Assembly (NCBI RefSeq): GCF_000321005.1
Contig: NZ_HE578907.1
Coordinates: 1,170,059 to 1,234,058, forward strand
Source of the DNA: Anaerococcus senegalensis JC48
Lineage (GTDB): Bacteria; Bacillota; Clostridia; Tissierellales; Peptoniphilaceae
Direction: 5' to 3'
Length of the DNA: 64,000 bases
Every line of letters begins with the position of its first letter. The stretch's first letter is position 1. Of the stretch, positions 16,519-25,439 are shown one piece after another. Below the pieces are notes generated by a model, which saw only the letters and a list, made by a program, of their open reading frames with translations, did not search any database and was not told the DNA's origin. Made by a program: the position numbers and the translations under genes.

Positions 16519-18455
16519 TAAGAAATCACCGTACCTGGTTTACAATCTTTGATTGTTGTAAGTAAAGCCGCATCCTTACCTGCTGCAAGAAGCATTCCTT
16601 CTGATAAAATTCCTCTCATTTTTACAGGTTTTAGGTTTTTAATTACTACTATATTTTTTCCTACTAGGTCTTCTTTTTTGTAAAATTCTTTTATCCCAGA
16701 AACAATTGTCCTAGTCTCACTACCTATATCAACTTTAAAAACAAGAAGTCTATCAGCATCTGGGTGGTCCTTTACTTCCAAAATTTTACCTACAACTAGG
16801 TCAAGTTTATCAAAATCATCTATTTTAATTTGTGCCTTAGCTTGACCTTCTTCTTTCTTTTCTTCCTTTTTAACTCCAAGCCTTTCTTCTACAAGCTTGT
16901 TGTTTAATTCATGAAGTTTTTCAAGTTCTTTTTCTGTATCAAGTCTGTTAAACAAATTTTTACCCTTATTAACTTTTGTTCCTTCTTTTATTAGGCCAAA
17001 TTCTTTTGCTGATTCAAAACCTTGGTTTTCTACTCCCAACTGTTTTAAAATTTCATCAGTTGTATTTCTCATAACAGGTTCAAGCATTTGGGCAATAACT
17101 CTTAAAGATTCAGCAAGGTTATATAAAACTGTATTTAATCTTTCATATTTTTCTTCACGACCCAAAATCCATGGTTCAGTTTGGTCAACATACTTGTTTG
17201 ATCTTCTTACAAGATTCCACAAAGATTCCAAGGCCTCATTAAATTTAAAATCATCCATTAGGCTTGTAAAATCATCATAAGTTTTATGGCAAAGATTGAT
17301 TAAATCTTCATCATAGCTATCAGTTTCAGTACCTTTTTTGATCACCCCATCATTATATTTTGAAATCATAGAAACAGTTCTTGAAAGTAAATTTCCCAAA
17401 TCATTTACAAGGTCTGAATTATACCTATCCATAAATTTCTTTGAAAGGAAATTTCCATCAGAACCAAAATTAAATTCACGAAGTAGGAAATATTTCAAAG
17501 CATCAGTTCCATATAATTCTACAAGTGGTTCTGGATACATAATATTTCCTTTAGATTTACTCATTTTATCATTATCAAATAAAATCCAACCATGAGCAAA
17601 AACTTTTTTAGGAAGTGGAATATCAAGGGCCATTAAAAGTGCTGGCCAAATTATAGTGTGAAATCTTACAATATCTTTTCCAATTAAATGGACACCAGCT
17701 GGCCAATATTTATTAAATTTATCCATATCATGACCATAGCCAATTGCTGTTAAATAACAAGATAAGGCATCAATCCATACATAAACAACATGTTCATTAT
17801 CAAAAGGAACATCAACTCCCCAATCAAATGTATTTCTAGATACAGAAAGATCTTCTAATCCTTTATCTATAAAATTATTTAACATTTCATTTTGTCTAAA
17901 TTTAGGCTCAAGAAATTCAGGATGGTCTTTAAAAAGTTCCTTTAATTTGTCAGTATATTTAGAAAGTTTAAAAAAGTAAGATTCTTCCTTGTGATGGTCA
18001 ACTGCTCTTCCACAATCAGGACAATTTCCCTCATCAAGTTGACTTTCAGTAAAATATGATTCACAAGATTCGCAATAATACCCATCATACTCACCCTTAT
18101 AAATATCTCCCTTGTCATATAGGTATTGGAAAATATTTTTTACATTTTCTTCGTGTTCTGGATTTGTAGATCTTATAAAACAATCATAATCAATATCAAG
18201 TTTTTTTAATAAATCTTGAGTTTCACTGGCAATTTTATCAACAAATGGTTGTGGCTTAGATCCATGTGATAGGGCTGCATTCATGATTTTTTGACCATGT
18301 TCATCAGTTCCAGTAGTTAGATAAGCATCAAATCCTTGTAAATTTTTATATCTTTTCAAAACATCTGCAATGACAGATGTATAAACATTACCAATATGTA
18401 GGTTACTGTTTGGATAATATATTGGTGTAGTTATATAGTAAGTGTTTTTATCCAT
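16518..18455 (-). CDS. metG: Methionyl-tRNA synthetase
   Basis: Charges tRNA-Met. Class I core with the HIGH-type motif in SNLHIGN, a zinc knuckle with CESC and CPDC pairs, and KMSKSKGN. The anticodon domain follows, and the C-terminal 110 residues form a tRNA-binding OB fold (from IDDFDKLDLVVGKILEV). The family has 645 residues or so. I place the start at the ATG ending at 18455 (MDKNTYYITTP), because AAAGGAG lies 8 nt before it. The upstream ATG at 18479 would put that ribosome site inside the gene. It heads the metG-tatD-rnmV-rsmA operon. Confidence 0.96.
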   Translation of the reverse strand: MDKNTYYITTPIYYPNSNLHIGNVYTSVIADVLKRYKNLQGFDAYLTTGTDEHGQKIMNAALSHGSKPQPFVDKIASETQDLLKKLDIDYDCFIRSTNPEHEENVKNIFQYLYDKGDIYKGEYDGYYCESCESYFTESQLDEGNCPDCGRAVDHHKEESYFFKLSKYTDKLKELFKDHPEFLEPKFRQNEMLNNFIDKGLEDLSVSRNTFDWGVDVPFDNEHVVYVWIDALSCYLTAIGYGHDMDKFNKYWPAGVHLIGKDIVRFHTIIWPALLMALDIPLPKKVFAHGWILFDNDKMSKSKGNIMYPEPLVELYGTDALKYFLLREFNFGSDGNFLSKKFMDRYNSDLVNDLGNLLSRTVSMISKYNDGVIKKGTETDSYDEDLINLCHKTYDDFTSLMDDFKFNEALESLWNLVRRSNKYVDQTEPWILGREEKYERLNTVLYNLAESLRVIAQMLEPVMRNTTDEILKQLGVENQGFESAKEFGLIKEGTKVNKGKNLFNRLDTEKELEKLHELNNKLVEERLGVKKEEKKEEGQAKAQIKIDDFDKLDLVVGKILEVKDHPDADRLLVFKVDIGSETRTIVSGIKEFYKKEDLVGKNIVVIKNLKPVKMRGILSEGMLLAAGKDAALLTTIKDCKPGTVIS

Positions 18456-18479
18456 AAATTCTCCTTTGTAATAATTCAA

Positions 18480-18973
18480 TTAAAATAAAGCTATTTTTCT
18501 TTTTATATATTTATATTATAGCGTTTTTACCTATTTTTTCCAATTTTAAATATATAAGAAATAACAAAAAAATTATCTAAGCCGACTTTAAAAACAAAAA
18601 AATTTCATAATAATATAATCTTTAATCTAAGTTTAGTTTCTTATTTTATTTATCTTTTTTTAATAGTAAACTTTTTATTTAATTTCCTTTTTTAAATAAA
18701 AAATATGAATATAAAAACAAAAAACATAAATCATATTAGATATTAACTAAATGTATATTTTATTTATTTTTAGTTAAATTTAGAAAATTAACGATATTCT
18801 AATATTGTATCAAAATATTTAGAAATACTACTTTTGTAATATTTCTAAGTTATTTATTAGTCTATTATTTTGTACTAACATATAAAATAAATATAAAATG
18901 ATAATACAAAAATTTAAAAAATCTCAATTGAAAAAGTAATTATTGTATCATATTTTAATTTTATAAAGCCTTC
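18480..18973. other. AT-rich gene-free stretch upstream of metG
   Basis: Almost only A and T. No ORF with a ribosome site and no member of the repeat family seen. It must contain the metG promoter, for which several weak AT boxes are possible, so I do not choose one. Confidence 0.6.
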
Positions 18974-19010
18974 AAAAAAACGAAACCCATCCATTATTTT
19001 GGATGGGTTT
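18974..19010 (-). terminator. Terminator of tyrS
   Basis: Minus strand: AAACCCATCC (19010-19001) pairs with GGATGGGTTT (18992-18983), then CG and seven T. The CCCATC/GATGGG arm resembles the ends of the intergenic repeat family. Confidence 0.9.
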
Positions 19011-19033
19011 ATATTTTTTCAATTTAAATATCT

Positions 19034-20299
19034 TTATTTTAAAGTAACCTTGTGAAAATTCTTTTTACCTTTTTTAACAATTATTTTTCCATCTTCAAAC
19101 AAGTCTTCATTTATTTCAAATCTTGGATCTGTTATTTTTTGATCATTTACACTAACTCCGCCACCTTTAACTGAATCTCTTGCTTGAGAATTTGATTTTG
19201 TAAGACCAAGTTTTGTAAGAAGAGTTAATATTCCCATTGGAAATTCTTCTTTATCAATTTCAGTTGTTGGCATTGCTGATTCATCACCTTTTCCAGAAAA
19301 TAGTGCTTTTGATGCTTCTAAAGCCTCTTTTGCCTTTTCTTCTCCATGAATTAATTTTGTAATCTCAAATGCCAAAATTTCTTTTGCATGATTTATTTCT
19401 TTTGCATCCTTTCCATTACCAAGTCTTCTACATTCTTTTGTTGGAAGGAAAGTTAACATCAAGAGGAATTTTTCAACATCTCTATCATCAACATTTCTCA
19501 TATATTGGAAAAGTTCATAAGCTGATGTTTTTTCTTCATCAAGCCATACAGCTCCTTTTTGACTCTTTCCCATTTTAACTCCATCCGCTGTTGTTAAAAG
19601 TTTGAAAGTCATTCCATATACTTTTTGATCTTCTTTTTTCCTAATCAAATCATATCCACCGATTATATTTGACCATTGGTCTGATCCACCAATTTCTAGA
19701 GTACAATTATGTCTTCTAAATAATTCTAGAAAATCGTAAGATTGTAAAAGCATGTAGGAAAATTCAAAAAATGTAAGACCCTTTTCCATCCTATTTTTGT
19801 AAGCATCTTTTTTTAGCATTTCATTTACTAAAAAATTTGATCCAACATCTCTTAGAAAGTCTATAAAAGGAAGATTTAAAAGCCAATTTGCATTATTTTC
19901 AATGATTGCTTTTTCTCCTGTATCTTCTCCTTCATTTTCAAATTCCAAAAATCTTTGAAATTGCTTATAAAAGCAATTTGCATTGTGATTGATTTTTTCC
20001 TTTGTCATAACCATTCTCATATCACTTCTTCCTGAAGGATCTCCAATCATTGTTGTTCCTCCACCAAGAAGGGCAATTGGTCTGTGGCCGTAATTTTGCA
20101 TTCTCATCATAACCATAATTTGAATAAGATGACCTACTGTCAATGAATCTGCAGTTGCATCAAATCCACAATAAAAAGTTAATTTTTCATTTTTTAATTT
20201 TTCTGCCAACTCTTCTTCGTCAGTTGCAGCCTCAAAATATCCACGATCTTTTAATTCATCAAATACATTATCGTATTCTTTTTCATATTGAAATTTCAT
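19034..20299 (-). CDS. tyrS: Tyrosyl-tRNA synthetase
   Basis: Charges tRNA-Tyr. 421 residues. The Rossmann core has CGFDATADSLTVGHL (HIGH-type site near residues 43-57), the tyrosine-binding YMLLQSYDF segment, and the KMSKS-type loop KMGKS. A C-terminal S4 RNA-binding domain (about 355-421) carries NSQARDSVKGGGVSVN. AGGAG precedes the ATG. Expression is controlled by the T-box leader at 20328-20515 with a tyrosine specifier. Monocistronic, closed by the terminator at 18974-19010. Confidence 0.97.
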   Translation of the reverse strand: MKFQYEKEYDNVFDELKDRGYFEAATDEEELAEKLKNEKLTFYCGFDATADSLTVGHLIQIMVMMRMQNYGHRPIALLGGGTTMIGDPSGRSDMRMVMTKEKINHNANCFYKQFQRFLEFENEGEDTGEKAIIENNANWLLNLPFIDFLRDVGSNFLVNEMLKKDAYKNRMEKGLTFFEFSYMLLQSYDFLELFRRHNCTLEIGGSDQWSNIIGGYDLIRKKEDQKVYGMTFKLLTTADGVKMGKSQKGAVWLDEEKTSAYELFQYMRNVDDRDVEKFLLMLTFLPTKECRRLGNGKDAKEINHAKEILAFEITKLIHGEEKAKEALEASKALFSGKGDESAMPTTEIDKEEFPMGILTLLTKLGLTKSNSQARDSVKGGGVSVNDQKITDPRFEINEDLFEDGKIIVKKGKKNFHKVTLK

Positions 20300-20327
20300 T
20301 TATATCTCCTTAAATAATTCTAAACAC

Positions 20328-20515
20328 AAAAAAAGAGTATAAGAAGGCATCTTAATGCGGTACCACTTCTTTTTATACTCCACGCTTTCACTAAGTAGAA
20401 AGCCAACTTTGGACAAAGAATCCTGTAATTTCAAAAAAACTATCTCAAATTTTCCCTACTGTAAATCCTATAAGTCCTATTTACTTAACATAGATTATAC
20501 AAGTTTTAAGGTTTT
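20328..20515 (-). promoter_or_regulatory. T-box riboswitch, tyrosine-specific
   Basis: Minus-strand leader of tyrS. The T-box core GTGGTACCGC lies at 20357-20366. An S-turn AGTA at about 20482-20485 lies opposite a specifier TAC followed by A (20425-20427), which reads tyrosine. The terminator pairs GAGTATAAAAAGAAG with CTTCTTATACTC (20334-20381) and ends in a T-run near 20328. Uncharged tRNA-Tyr would favour the antiterminator. Confidence 0.92.
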
Positions 20516-20544
20516 TTTCAAATATATAGACTATAAATAAAAAT

Positions 20545-20961
20545 TTATAGCCTATGCCAATTATTTTCCTTCAAATTTTTAAAATTATCCAAATTATCCT
20601 CGCACATCTTCCCATTGAAAGAAATTTCATAGGATATATTTTTACCCAAATGAGAAAACTTTATAAAAGCCTTATTAGATCTCTCATCAATTTCAAAAGA
20701 ATTAATTTCATCCCAAGGCATAAGAAGAAAATCACCCTTAGTAGAATTTGAAATTTCTTTTTCGTAAATTCCTTTTTCATTGAAATTCAAAAGAAAAGTT
20801 CTAGAAGAATCTAAGGTATTATACAAATTACTAACAAGTAATTTCAACAATCCCTTAGCCTTTGAATTATGCTTAATTGCAAACAAATATGAATCTGTTT
20901 TAGAAAAATTCTCTCTTATTTTCTCCCTACATTCACCCAAATCATTAAATAAAAATCCCAT
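20545..20961 (-). CDS. Uncharacterised 138-residue protein paired with an XRE regulator
   Basis: I do not recognise the family. The N-terminal half is helical and mixed-charge. The C-terminal half (about residues 55-125) has alternating strands such as TFLLNFNEKGIYEKEI and KAFIKFSHLGKNISYEI around a PWDEINSFEI segment, which resembles bacterial pleckstrin-homology-like domains. No signal peptide or membrane segment, so it is cytosolic. It starts 9 nt after the XRE gene and must be cotranscribed, which suggests a partner or target of that regulator. It could be a small stress or immunity-type protein, but no function can be given. Confidence 0.65.
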   Translation of the reverse strand: MGFLFNDLGECREKIRENFSKTDSYLFAIKHNSKAKGLLKLLVSNLYNTLDSSRTFLLNFNEKGIYEKEISNSTKGDFLLMPWDEINSFEIDERSNKAFIKFSHLGKNISYEISFNGKMCEDNLDNFKNLKENNWHRL

Positions 20962-20970
20962 TTTTCCTCC

Positions 20971-21174
20971 TTATTTAAAAATAAATACCTCTTTAATATC
21001 TTTATCTAAAACCTTGCAAATTTTGTAAGCTGTTTCTAAGGTCGGACTAATAGTGTTATTTTCATAAGCCATAATCGACCTTCTCTTAAGCCCAACCATT
21101 TTAGCAAGTTTATGCTGAGAAAGTCCTTTTTCTTTTCTAAATTCCCTAATTTTATTTTCAATTTCAACTTCCAT
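20971..21174 (-). CDS. Small XRE-family transcriptional regulator
   Basis: 67 residues, nearly all helix-turn-helix. The KGLSQHKLAKMVGLKRRSI segment (about residues 16-34) is the HTH, followed by YENNTISPTLETAYKICKVL. The C-terminal KDIKEVFIFK matches YvaO/Cro-like regulators. No sensor domain. It is the first gene of a two-gene operon and its promoter carries two near-identical 16-bp repeats, so it probably represses its own operon. Confidence 0.88.
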   Translation of the reverse strand: MEVEIENKIREFRKEKGLSQHKLAKMVGLKRRSIMAYENNTISPTLETAYKICKVLDKDIKEVFIFK

Positions 21175-21187
21175 ACAAAAACCTTTG

Positions 21188-21249
21188 GTTACATTTCTAG
21201 TACATTTTTTTGTTACATTTATAGTACCATAAGTATAAATTTTTGTAAA
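21188..21249 (-). promoter_or_regulatory. Promoter with tandem operator repeats of the XRE operon
   Basis: GTTACATTTCTAGTAC (21188-21203) and GTTACATTTATAGTAC (21212-21227) differ at one base and are 24 bp apart. On the minus strand TTTACA (21244-21249) and TACTAT (21221-21226) with a 17-nt spacer form a promoter, so the second repeat covers the -10 and the first lies over the early transcribed region. This layout suits a repressor. Confidence 0.7.
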
Positions 21250-21324
21250 AATTTAAAAAAATATTATTTTAATAGATAAAAACTTTAATTTCATTGATAA
21301 AGAAAATAAAATCCAAAAAACAAA

Positions 21325-21855
21325 AGAGATCTCTCGACACACTCAACTTCCTTTCGTTTGGTCGAGATGGATTTATACTCTATACTTTTATACTAAGAAT
21401 AAGTTTAGGTCATATTTTAATAAACTATTGAATTTTACAAATTAAAATATCAAATTTAATTTTAATTTAAATAATCTTTTATAGGGATTTCCAACTTCCT
21501 TTAGTAATAAAAATAAGGACCAAGACAAAAAACCATCTCGAGTCCAGTCGAGAGATCTCTAATTTTATTTGTCTTGTCATTAAATAAATAATTGAAATTA
21601 ATTCAATATAATAAAATTCAAGGAATAAGATATATTTCAATACAAAACTAATTAAAGAGATCTCTCCATGCACTCCACTTCGTTTCGCTTAGTCGAGATG
21701 GGGATTTGTCATGCTTATTTAATTGCTAAAGTTTATAATATTAAATATTAAAAAATTATATTATTTAAAAATATAATAAAATTTTCAGTAATTTCTTTAG
21801 TAATAAGAATAGCATAAGGCTAAACCCATCTCGACCCTGTGGAGAGATCTTCTTT
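21325..21855. repeat. Intergenic repeat array II
   Basis: Right-type arms occur at 21325-21371 and 21655-21706 (AGAGATCTCTC...TCGAGATGG). Left-type arms occur at 21531-21560 (CCATCTCGAG, then GTCGAGAGATCTCT) and 21823-21852 (CCCATCTCGACC...GGAGAGATC). The left arm at 21531 has only TCCA in its loop, so it is an empty site for the insertion module. The linker between the arms (CAAGGAATAAG, TTTCAATACAAAACTAATTAA) recurs in array III. The rest of 21250-21900 is AT-rich. A 64-codon frame inside (21479-21673) has no ribosome site and consists of repeat, so I do not call it a gene. Confidence 0.85.
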
Positions 21856-21913
21856 ATTATTTTCATCCTATTATTCACTCAATTCTTTAGAAAAAATTTA
21901 AAAAAATTAAATA

Positions 21914-21940
21914 AAAAACAGGAACTTTCGCTCCTGTTTT
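21914..21940 (-). terminator. Terminator of the iron alcohol dehydrogenase gene
   Basis: Minus strand: AAACAGGA pairs with TCCTGTTT over a short loop, followed by a T-run; about 40 nt after the stop at 21980. Confidence 0.85.
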
Positions 21941-21979
21941 TGCTAATCGAATTATTTTTAGTTATATGGTTTTTTTATC

Positions 21980-23134
21980 TTAAAATTCTACTTTTTTGCC
22001 GTAATATGTAGCCTCGTAGATTTTCTTAATATCTTCTGGTGAAGTTTCTCTTGGATTTGTAAGTGTACAAGCATCTTTGAATGCATTTTCACTCATTTTA
22101 TCCAAAACTTCTAAGAATTTATCTTCTTCTATTACAGTATTTTTACCATCTTTTATATTTGCTGTAAGTCCTACTGCATCATTTAATTTTCTAATTTCTT
22201 CAGCTATATCGTCAATTCCTAGAATTTTTTCTAGTTTTTCATATTTATCTGTTGCTTTTCTGTTGTAATCTATAATGTATGGAAGCATAATTGCATTTGC
22301 TTCTCCGTGAGTTAGGTGGAATATTCCTCCAATTTTGTGAGCCATTGAGTGAACTATTCCAAGTGAAGCATTTGAAAATGCCATTCCTGCAAGGGTTGAT
22401 GCATCGTGCATTTTTTCTCTTGCATCCATATCATCTCCATTATCATATGCTTTTTTAAGATTTTCAAATACTAGTTCAATTGCTCTAATTGCAAGTGGTG
22501 ATGTATAATCATCTGCTGCTGTTGAAACGAAAGCTTCAACTGCGTGTGTCATTACATCCATTCCTGTTTGAGCAGTAATTTTTGCTGGCATTTTGCTTGC
22601 GATAACTGGATCACAGATTGCTACATCTGGTACGAAATCAGGATGAACCAATGGATATTTTATTTCTTTTTCTGTATCAGTTATTACTGAAAAAGCTGTG
22701 ATTTCTGATGCTGTTCCAGATGTTGAAGGAATACAAGCCATTTTTGCTTTTGTTCTAAGTGGTGGATTGTCAAAAGCTGCTAATTTTTCAAAACTATATC
22801 CTGGATGTTCATAGAAAATCCACATAGCCTTTGCCGCATCCATAGCACTTCCTCCACCAATTGGAATTATCCAATCAGGTTCAAATTCTTCCATTTTCTT
22901 TCCACCTTCAAGGCAAGTTTTTACTGATGGATCTGGTTCTACCCCATCAAGAATCATAACTTCCATTCCAGCTTCTTCTAGATATTTTTTAGCTTGATCC
23001 AAAAATCCAAATTTTTTCATAGAATGGCCGCCAGTTACAAGAACTGCTTTTTTGCCTTCTAAATTCTTAAGATACTCTAAACTGTCAACTCCATGAACAA
23101 TAGTTCTTGGAATTGCAAAAGTATTAATTGTCAT
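21980..23134 (-). CDS. Iron-containing alcohol dehydrogenase (group III)
   Basis: NAD(P)-dependent reduction of an aldehyde in fermentation. 384 residues, normal length. The nucleotide loop IPIGGGSAMDAAK is near residues 91-103. The metal region holds TGMDVMTHAVEA and HSMAHKIGGIFHLTHGEANA, with the aspartate and the three histidines expected for the iron site. Closest in style to butanol or 1,3-propanediol dehydrogenases of Clostridia, but substrate is not decided. It is monocistronic with a strong promoter at 23178-23205 that carries an inverted repeat over its -35, and a terminator. Start at the ATG with CGGAGG before it. Confidence 0.92.
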   Translation of the reverse strand: MTINTFAIPRTIVHGVDSLEYLKNLEGKKAVLVTGGHSMKKFGFLDQAKKYLEEAGMEVMILDGVEPDPSVKTCLEGGKKMEEFEPDWIIPIGGGSAMDAAKAMWIFYEHPGYSFEKLAAFDNPPLRTKAKMACIPSTSGTASEITAFSVITDTEKEIKYPLVHPDFVPDVAICDPVIASKMPAKITAQTGMDVMTHAVEAFVSTAADDYTSPLAIRAIELVFENLKKAYDNGDDMDAREKMHDASTLAGMAFSNASLGIVHSMAHKIGGIFHLTHGEANAIMLPYIIDYNRKATDKYEKLEKILGIDDIAEEIRKLNDAVGLTANIKDGKNTVIEEDKFLEVLDKMSENAFKDACTLTNPRETSPEDIKKIYEATYYGKKVEF

Positions 23135-23177
23135 TTTCCCCTCCGTAAATTTCCCTTGTTAATCTTTTGTCATTTAT

Positions 23178-23220
23178 ATTATATGATATTGTAGATTAAA
23201 GTCAACATTATTTTTAATCT
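23178..23220 (-). promoter_or_regulatory. Promoter and inverted repeat upstream of the iron alcohol dehydrogenase
   Basis: Minus strand TTGACT (23200-23205), 16-nt spacer, TATAAT (23178-23183). The -35 is enclosed by the inverted repeat AGATTAAA (23193-23200) and TTTAATCT (23213-23220) with a 12-bp centre, a probable operator. It is not a Rex-type TTGTGA site. The remainder of the gap (to 23535) has no convincing gene. Confidence 0.65.
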
Positions 23221-23535
23221 GCACTTATTTTTTGTTATTTAAATAACATTATTAGTTTTTATTATATTACTTTTTCTCGAAAAAACCTTAAATTTCTGCT
23301 TTTATAAAATTTCTTACATCTTAGTAAATTTGTAAGAAGAATATTTACTCGAAATTTTTGCATAAATCTTATTTTGATTTTTTAAAATGGATAAATTGAA
23401 AATAGAAAAATTATGGAAATATGTTAGAGAAAATTCTATGGAAAGTCATTACCCAATAAAAGGTAAGATTAATAATCAAAAAAAATTTTGATAGAAAAAA
23501 TATAGAAATTTATGAAATTTAAAATTAAGAAAATA

Positions 23536-23565
23536 AAAAACCTCTCAAAATTTTGAAAGGTTTTT
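23536..23565 (-). terminator. Terminator of the DUF3100 gene
   Basis: Minus strand: AACCTTTCAAAA pairs with TTTTGAGAGGTT (one G-T pair) and is followed by six T, 8 nt after the stop at 23573. Confidence 0.85.
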
Positions 23566-23572
23566 AAACTTA

Positions 23573-24916
23573 TTAAACTGCACCCATTATTTTTAAAACA
23601 ATATTTGAAATTATTGCAGATCCAATATAAGTTCCTAGTAGGGCACATATTGTTATTACTACAATTTTTAGACCTTGTTCTTTAAATGAGTCTAATTCTT
23701 TTGCTGAAGAAATTCCTGCGTATGCCAAAATTGGTGTACAAAGTGGCAATAAATCAAGATGAGTCATAGCTTCATTAAATGGTCCAGCAACTGGTGAGAT
23801 TCCAGGAATTGATGCAAATGATGCTAAAAATGCTATATATAATATTGTTGGTAAATTTATATGAACTTTTTGAAGTAATAAATCTAAAATCAATCCAATT
23901 ACTGTAATTCCAAATAACCAAAGCATTCCAACTAAAACATCTGCCATAGTAGAATCTGATCCCATTCTAATACTTGAAACGTAAAGGCCTGCTATAGAAA
24001 TTACTGCTGTTATACACAAAACTCCTAAATATTTTGAAAGAGTTTTTCCAAAAGCTTCATTTGCTTCTTTTTCGTCTTTTTTCTCAATATGACGAGTTGG
24101 AGCAAGAGCTGCTTTTTCAGCTTCATATTTTTCTTTTCCTTTACAAACTTTATATAACCATTCTGCTATAGGAATTCCTAAGAAAAATGCAACATAAACT
24201 GTATCAACTGCTGATAAAACTTGACTTGTAGCACCATATCCCATTAAAGCTTGTTCTTTTTCAGGAAAAGCTTCAATAATTGGAGCTATAGCACCACTCA
24301 TCATAGATGCAGATCCAGTTCCTGCAGCCATTGATAAAGATTCAGGACTAAACCAAGGAATATTTACAAAAATTGATGAAATTATAGAAAATACTATAGT
24401 TCCAAGAAGTGTTCCTGTAATGTATGAACCCATTACCCCACGACCTTCAGGAGAATCTAATCCATATAAATTTGCAACAATTCCAAGTCCTTCTTCTCTT
24501 GAGATTGAAAAACCAGAACCAATAGCTGTTCTATCCATTTTAAATACAAAAACTGCAACTGGAATAGAAATAAAAATTGTTCCAAGGTTACCAAATTCTT
24601 GTAAAATTAAAGCAGGACCTGCCTTAATAACTGTAGAAATGTTTGGTCCAATAGCTGTTGCCATGTAGGCAATCAAAAACAAACAAGAAATGCTGACATA
24701 TTCACCAGCCCTTGCCATATCACGTTCTGAAATAGAACTAGAACTTAAAGTACGAGCTACAATAATTCCAATAATAAGTGCGTAGATCATTGGTAGAAGC
24801 TTAAATTTAACGATGCCAAAATCAAATGGAATAATTCCAATAGCCTCTGCCGCAATAACTACAAGTAAAATAATAAAATGTAGTCTCATATCCGTAAGAA
24901 TACTTTTCTTTTTCAT
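23573..24916 (-). CDS. DUF3100 family integral membrane protein
   Basis: 447 residues with about ten to twelve membrane segments and a charged cytoplasmic loop near residues 245-285 (CKGKEKYEAEKAALAPTRHIEKKDEKE). The long hydrophobic halves and the SMAAGTGSASMMSGAIAPI segment are typical of the family, which resembles transporters of the 2-keto-3-deoxygluconate permease/bile-acid-symporter fold. Substrate is unknown. Strong GGAGGG ribosome site, own promoter (25027-25055), and a structured leader of about 100 nt, so expression may be controlled at RNA level. No enzyme gene is adjacent to hint at the substrate. Confidence 0.8.
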   Translation of the reverse strand: MKKKSILTDMRLHFIILLVVIAAEAIGIIPFDFGIVKFKLLPMIYALIIGIIVARTLSSSSISERDMARAGEYVSISCLFLIAYMATAIGPNISTVIKAGPALILQEFGNLGTIFISIPVAVFVFKMDRTAIGSGFSISREEGLGIVANLYGLDSPEGRGVMGSYITGTLLGTIVFSIISSIFVNIPWFSPESLSMAAGTGSASMMSGAIAPIIEAFPEKEQALMGYGATSQVLSAVDTVYVAFFLGIPIAEWLYKVCKGKEKYEAEKAALAPTRHIEKKDEKEANEAFGKTLSKYLGVLCITAVISIAGLYVSSIRMGSDSTMADVLVGMLWLFGITVIGLILDLLLQKVHINLPTILYIAFLASFASIPGISPVAGPFNEAMTHLDLLPLCTPILAYAGISSAKELDSFKEQGLKIVVITICALLGTYIGSAIISNIVLKIMGAV

Positions 24917-24919
24917 TTT

Positions 24920-25020
24920 TCCCTCCTTATGTAATATATCGAAAAGGCAAATGAAACAAACCTTTTCTTAAATTTGATTTGTTGCTTTCATATGTAAAAA
25001 TCAAGCTTACAAATCATCCA
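24920..25020 (-). promoter_or_regulatory. Structured mRNA leader of the DUF3100 gene
   Basis: On the minus strand two hairpins are seen. GATTTGT pairs with ACAAATC across about 26 nt, and GAAAAGG pairs with CCTTTTC just before the ribosome site. Leader length about 100 nt. It matches no riboswitch that I know, and no T-run follows, so translational control would be more likely than termination. Confidence 0.4.
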
Positions 25021-25026
25021 TGGAAT

Positions 25027-25055
25027 AGACTATCATCAATTATGTTTTTTGTCAA
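25027..25055 (-). promoter_or_regulatory. Promoter of the DUF3100 gene
   Basis: Minus strand TTGACA (25050-25055), 17-nt spacer, TAGTCT (25027-25032). The sequence from 25060 to 25380 between this and the divergent dehydrogenase promoter is plain AT-rich DNA in which I see nothing. Confidence 0.65.
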
Positions 25056-25380
25056 TAAAGTATAATGAGATATTTTTATCATTTTTTTATAAAAATACAA
25101 TACTTTTGATTAATATTCTTTATGAATTTTAACTATTTTAAATAAATTAAGAAAATTTGATATATCTTCTATAAAAAATGTAAAATATTAGCGCTATTTA
25201 TATATTTTTATTTAATTATGAAACTAGACTTATCTACTTATTTGAAACTAATTTCTATAAATCTTTAGATTAGTAATTAGATTAATATTTTTTAGCGAGC
25301 ACTTTTTAAAAACTTTTTTGTATTTTAAAATAACATTTATTATATAATTTCTAAATAATTTTATATTTTGTTATTTAAAA

Positions 25381-25409
25381 TTGACAAAAATCTTTAATCT
25401 TGGTATTAT
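25381..25409 (+). promoter_or_regulatory. Promoter of the HTH-UDP-glucose dehydrogenase gene
   Basis: TTGACA (25381-25386), 17-nt spacer, TATTAT (25404-25409). The leader is about 24 nt with GGAG at 25431. Both boxes are nearly consensus. Confidence 0.75.
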
Positions 25410-25439
25410 TAGCATATATTATATTATTATGGAGTTTGA

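Noticed and set aside
18456-18479. Upstream ATG for metG
   Set aside because: It would put the AAAGGAG site inside the coding region and add eight residues not found in the family.
21479-21673. 64-codon frame in array II
   Set aside because: Consists of repeat arm and linker sequence that recurs elsewhere with stops; no ribosome site.
23387-23491. Small plus-strand ORF of 34 codons (MDKLKIEKLWKYV...)
   Set aside because: Composition is protein-like, but there is no ribosome site and no known family; perhaps a gene remnant. Not strong enough to annotate.
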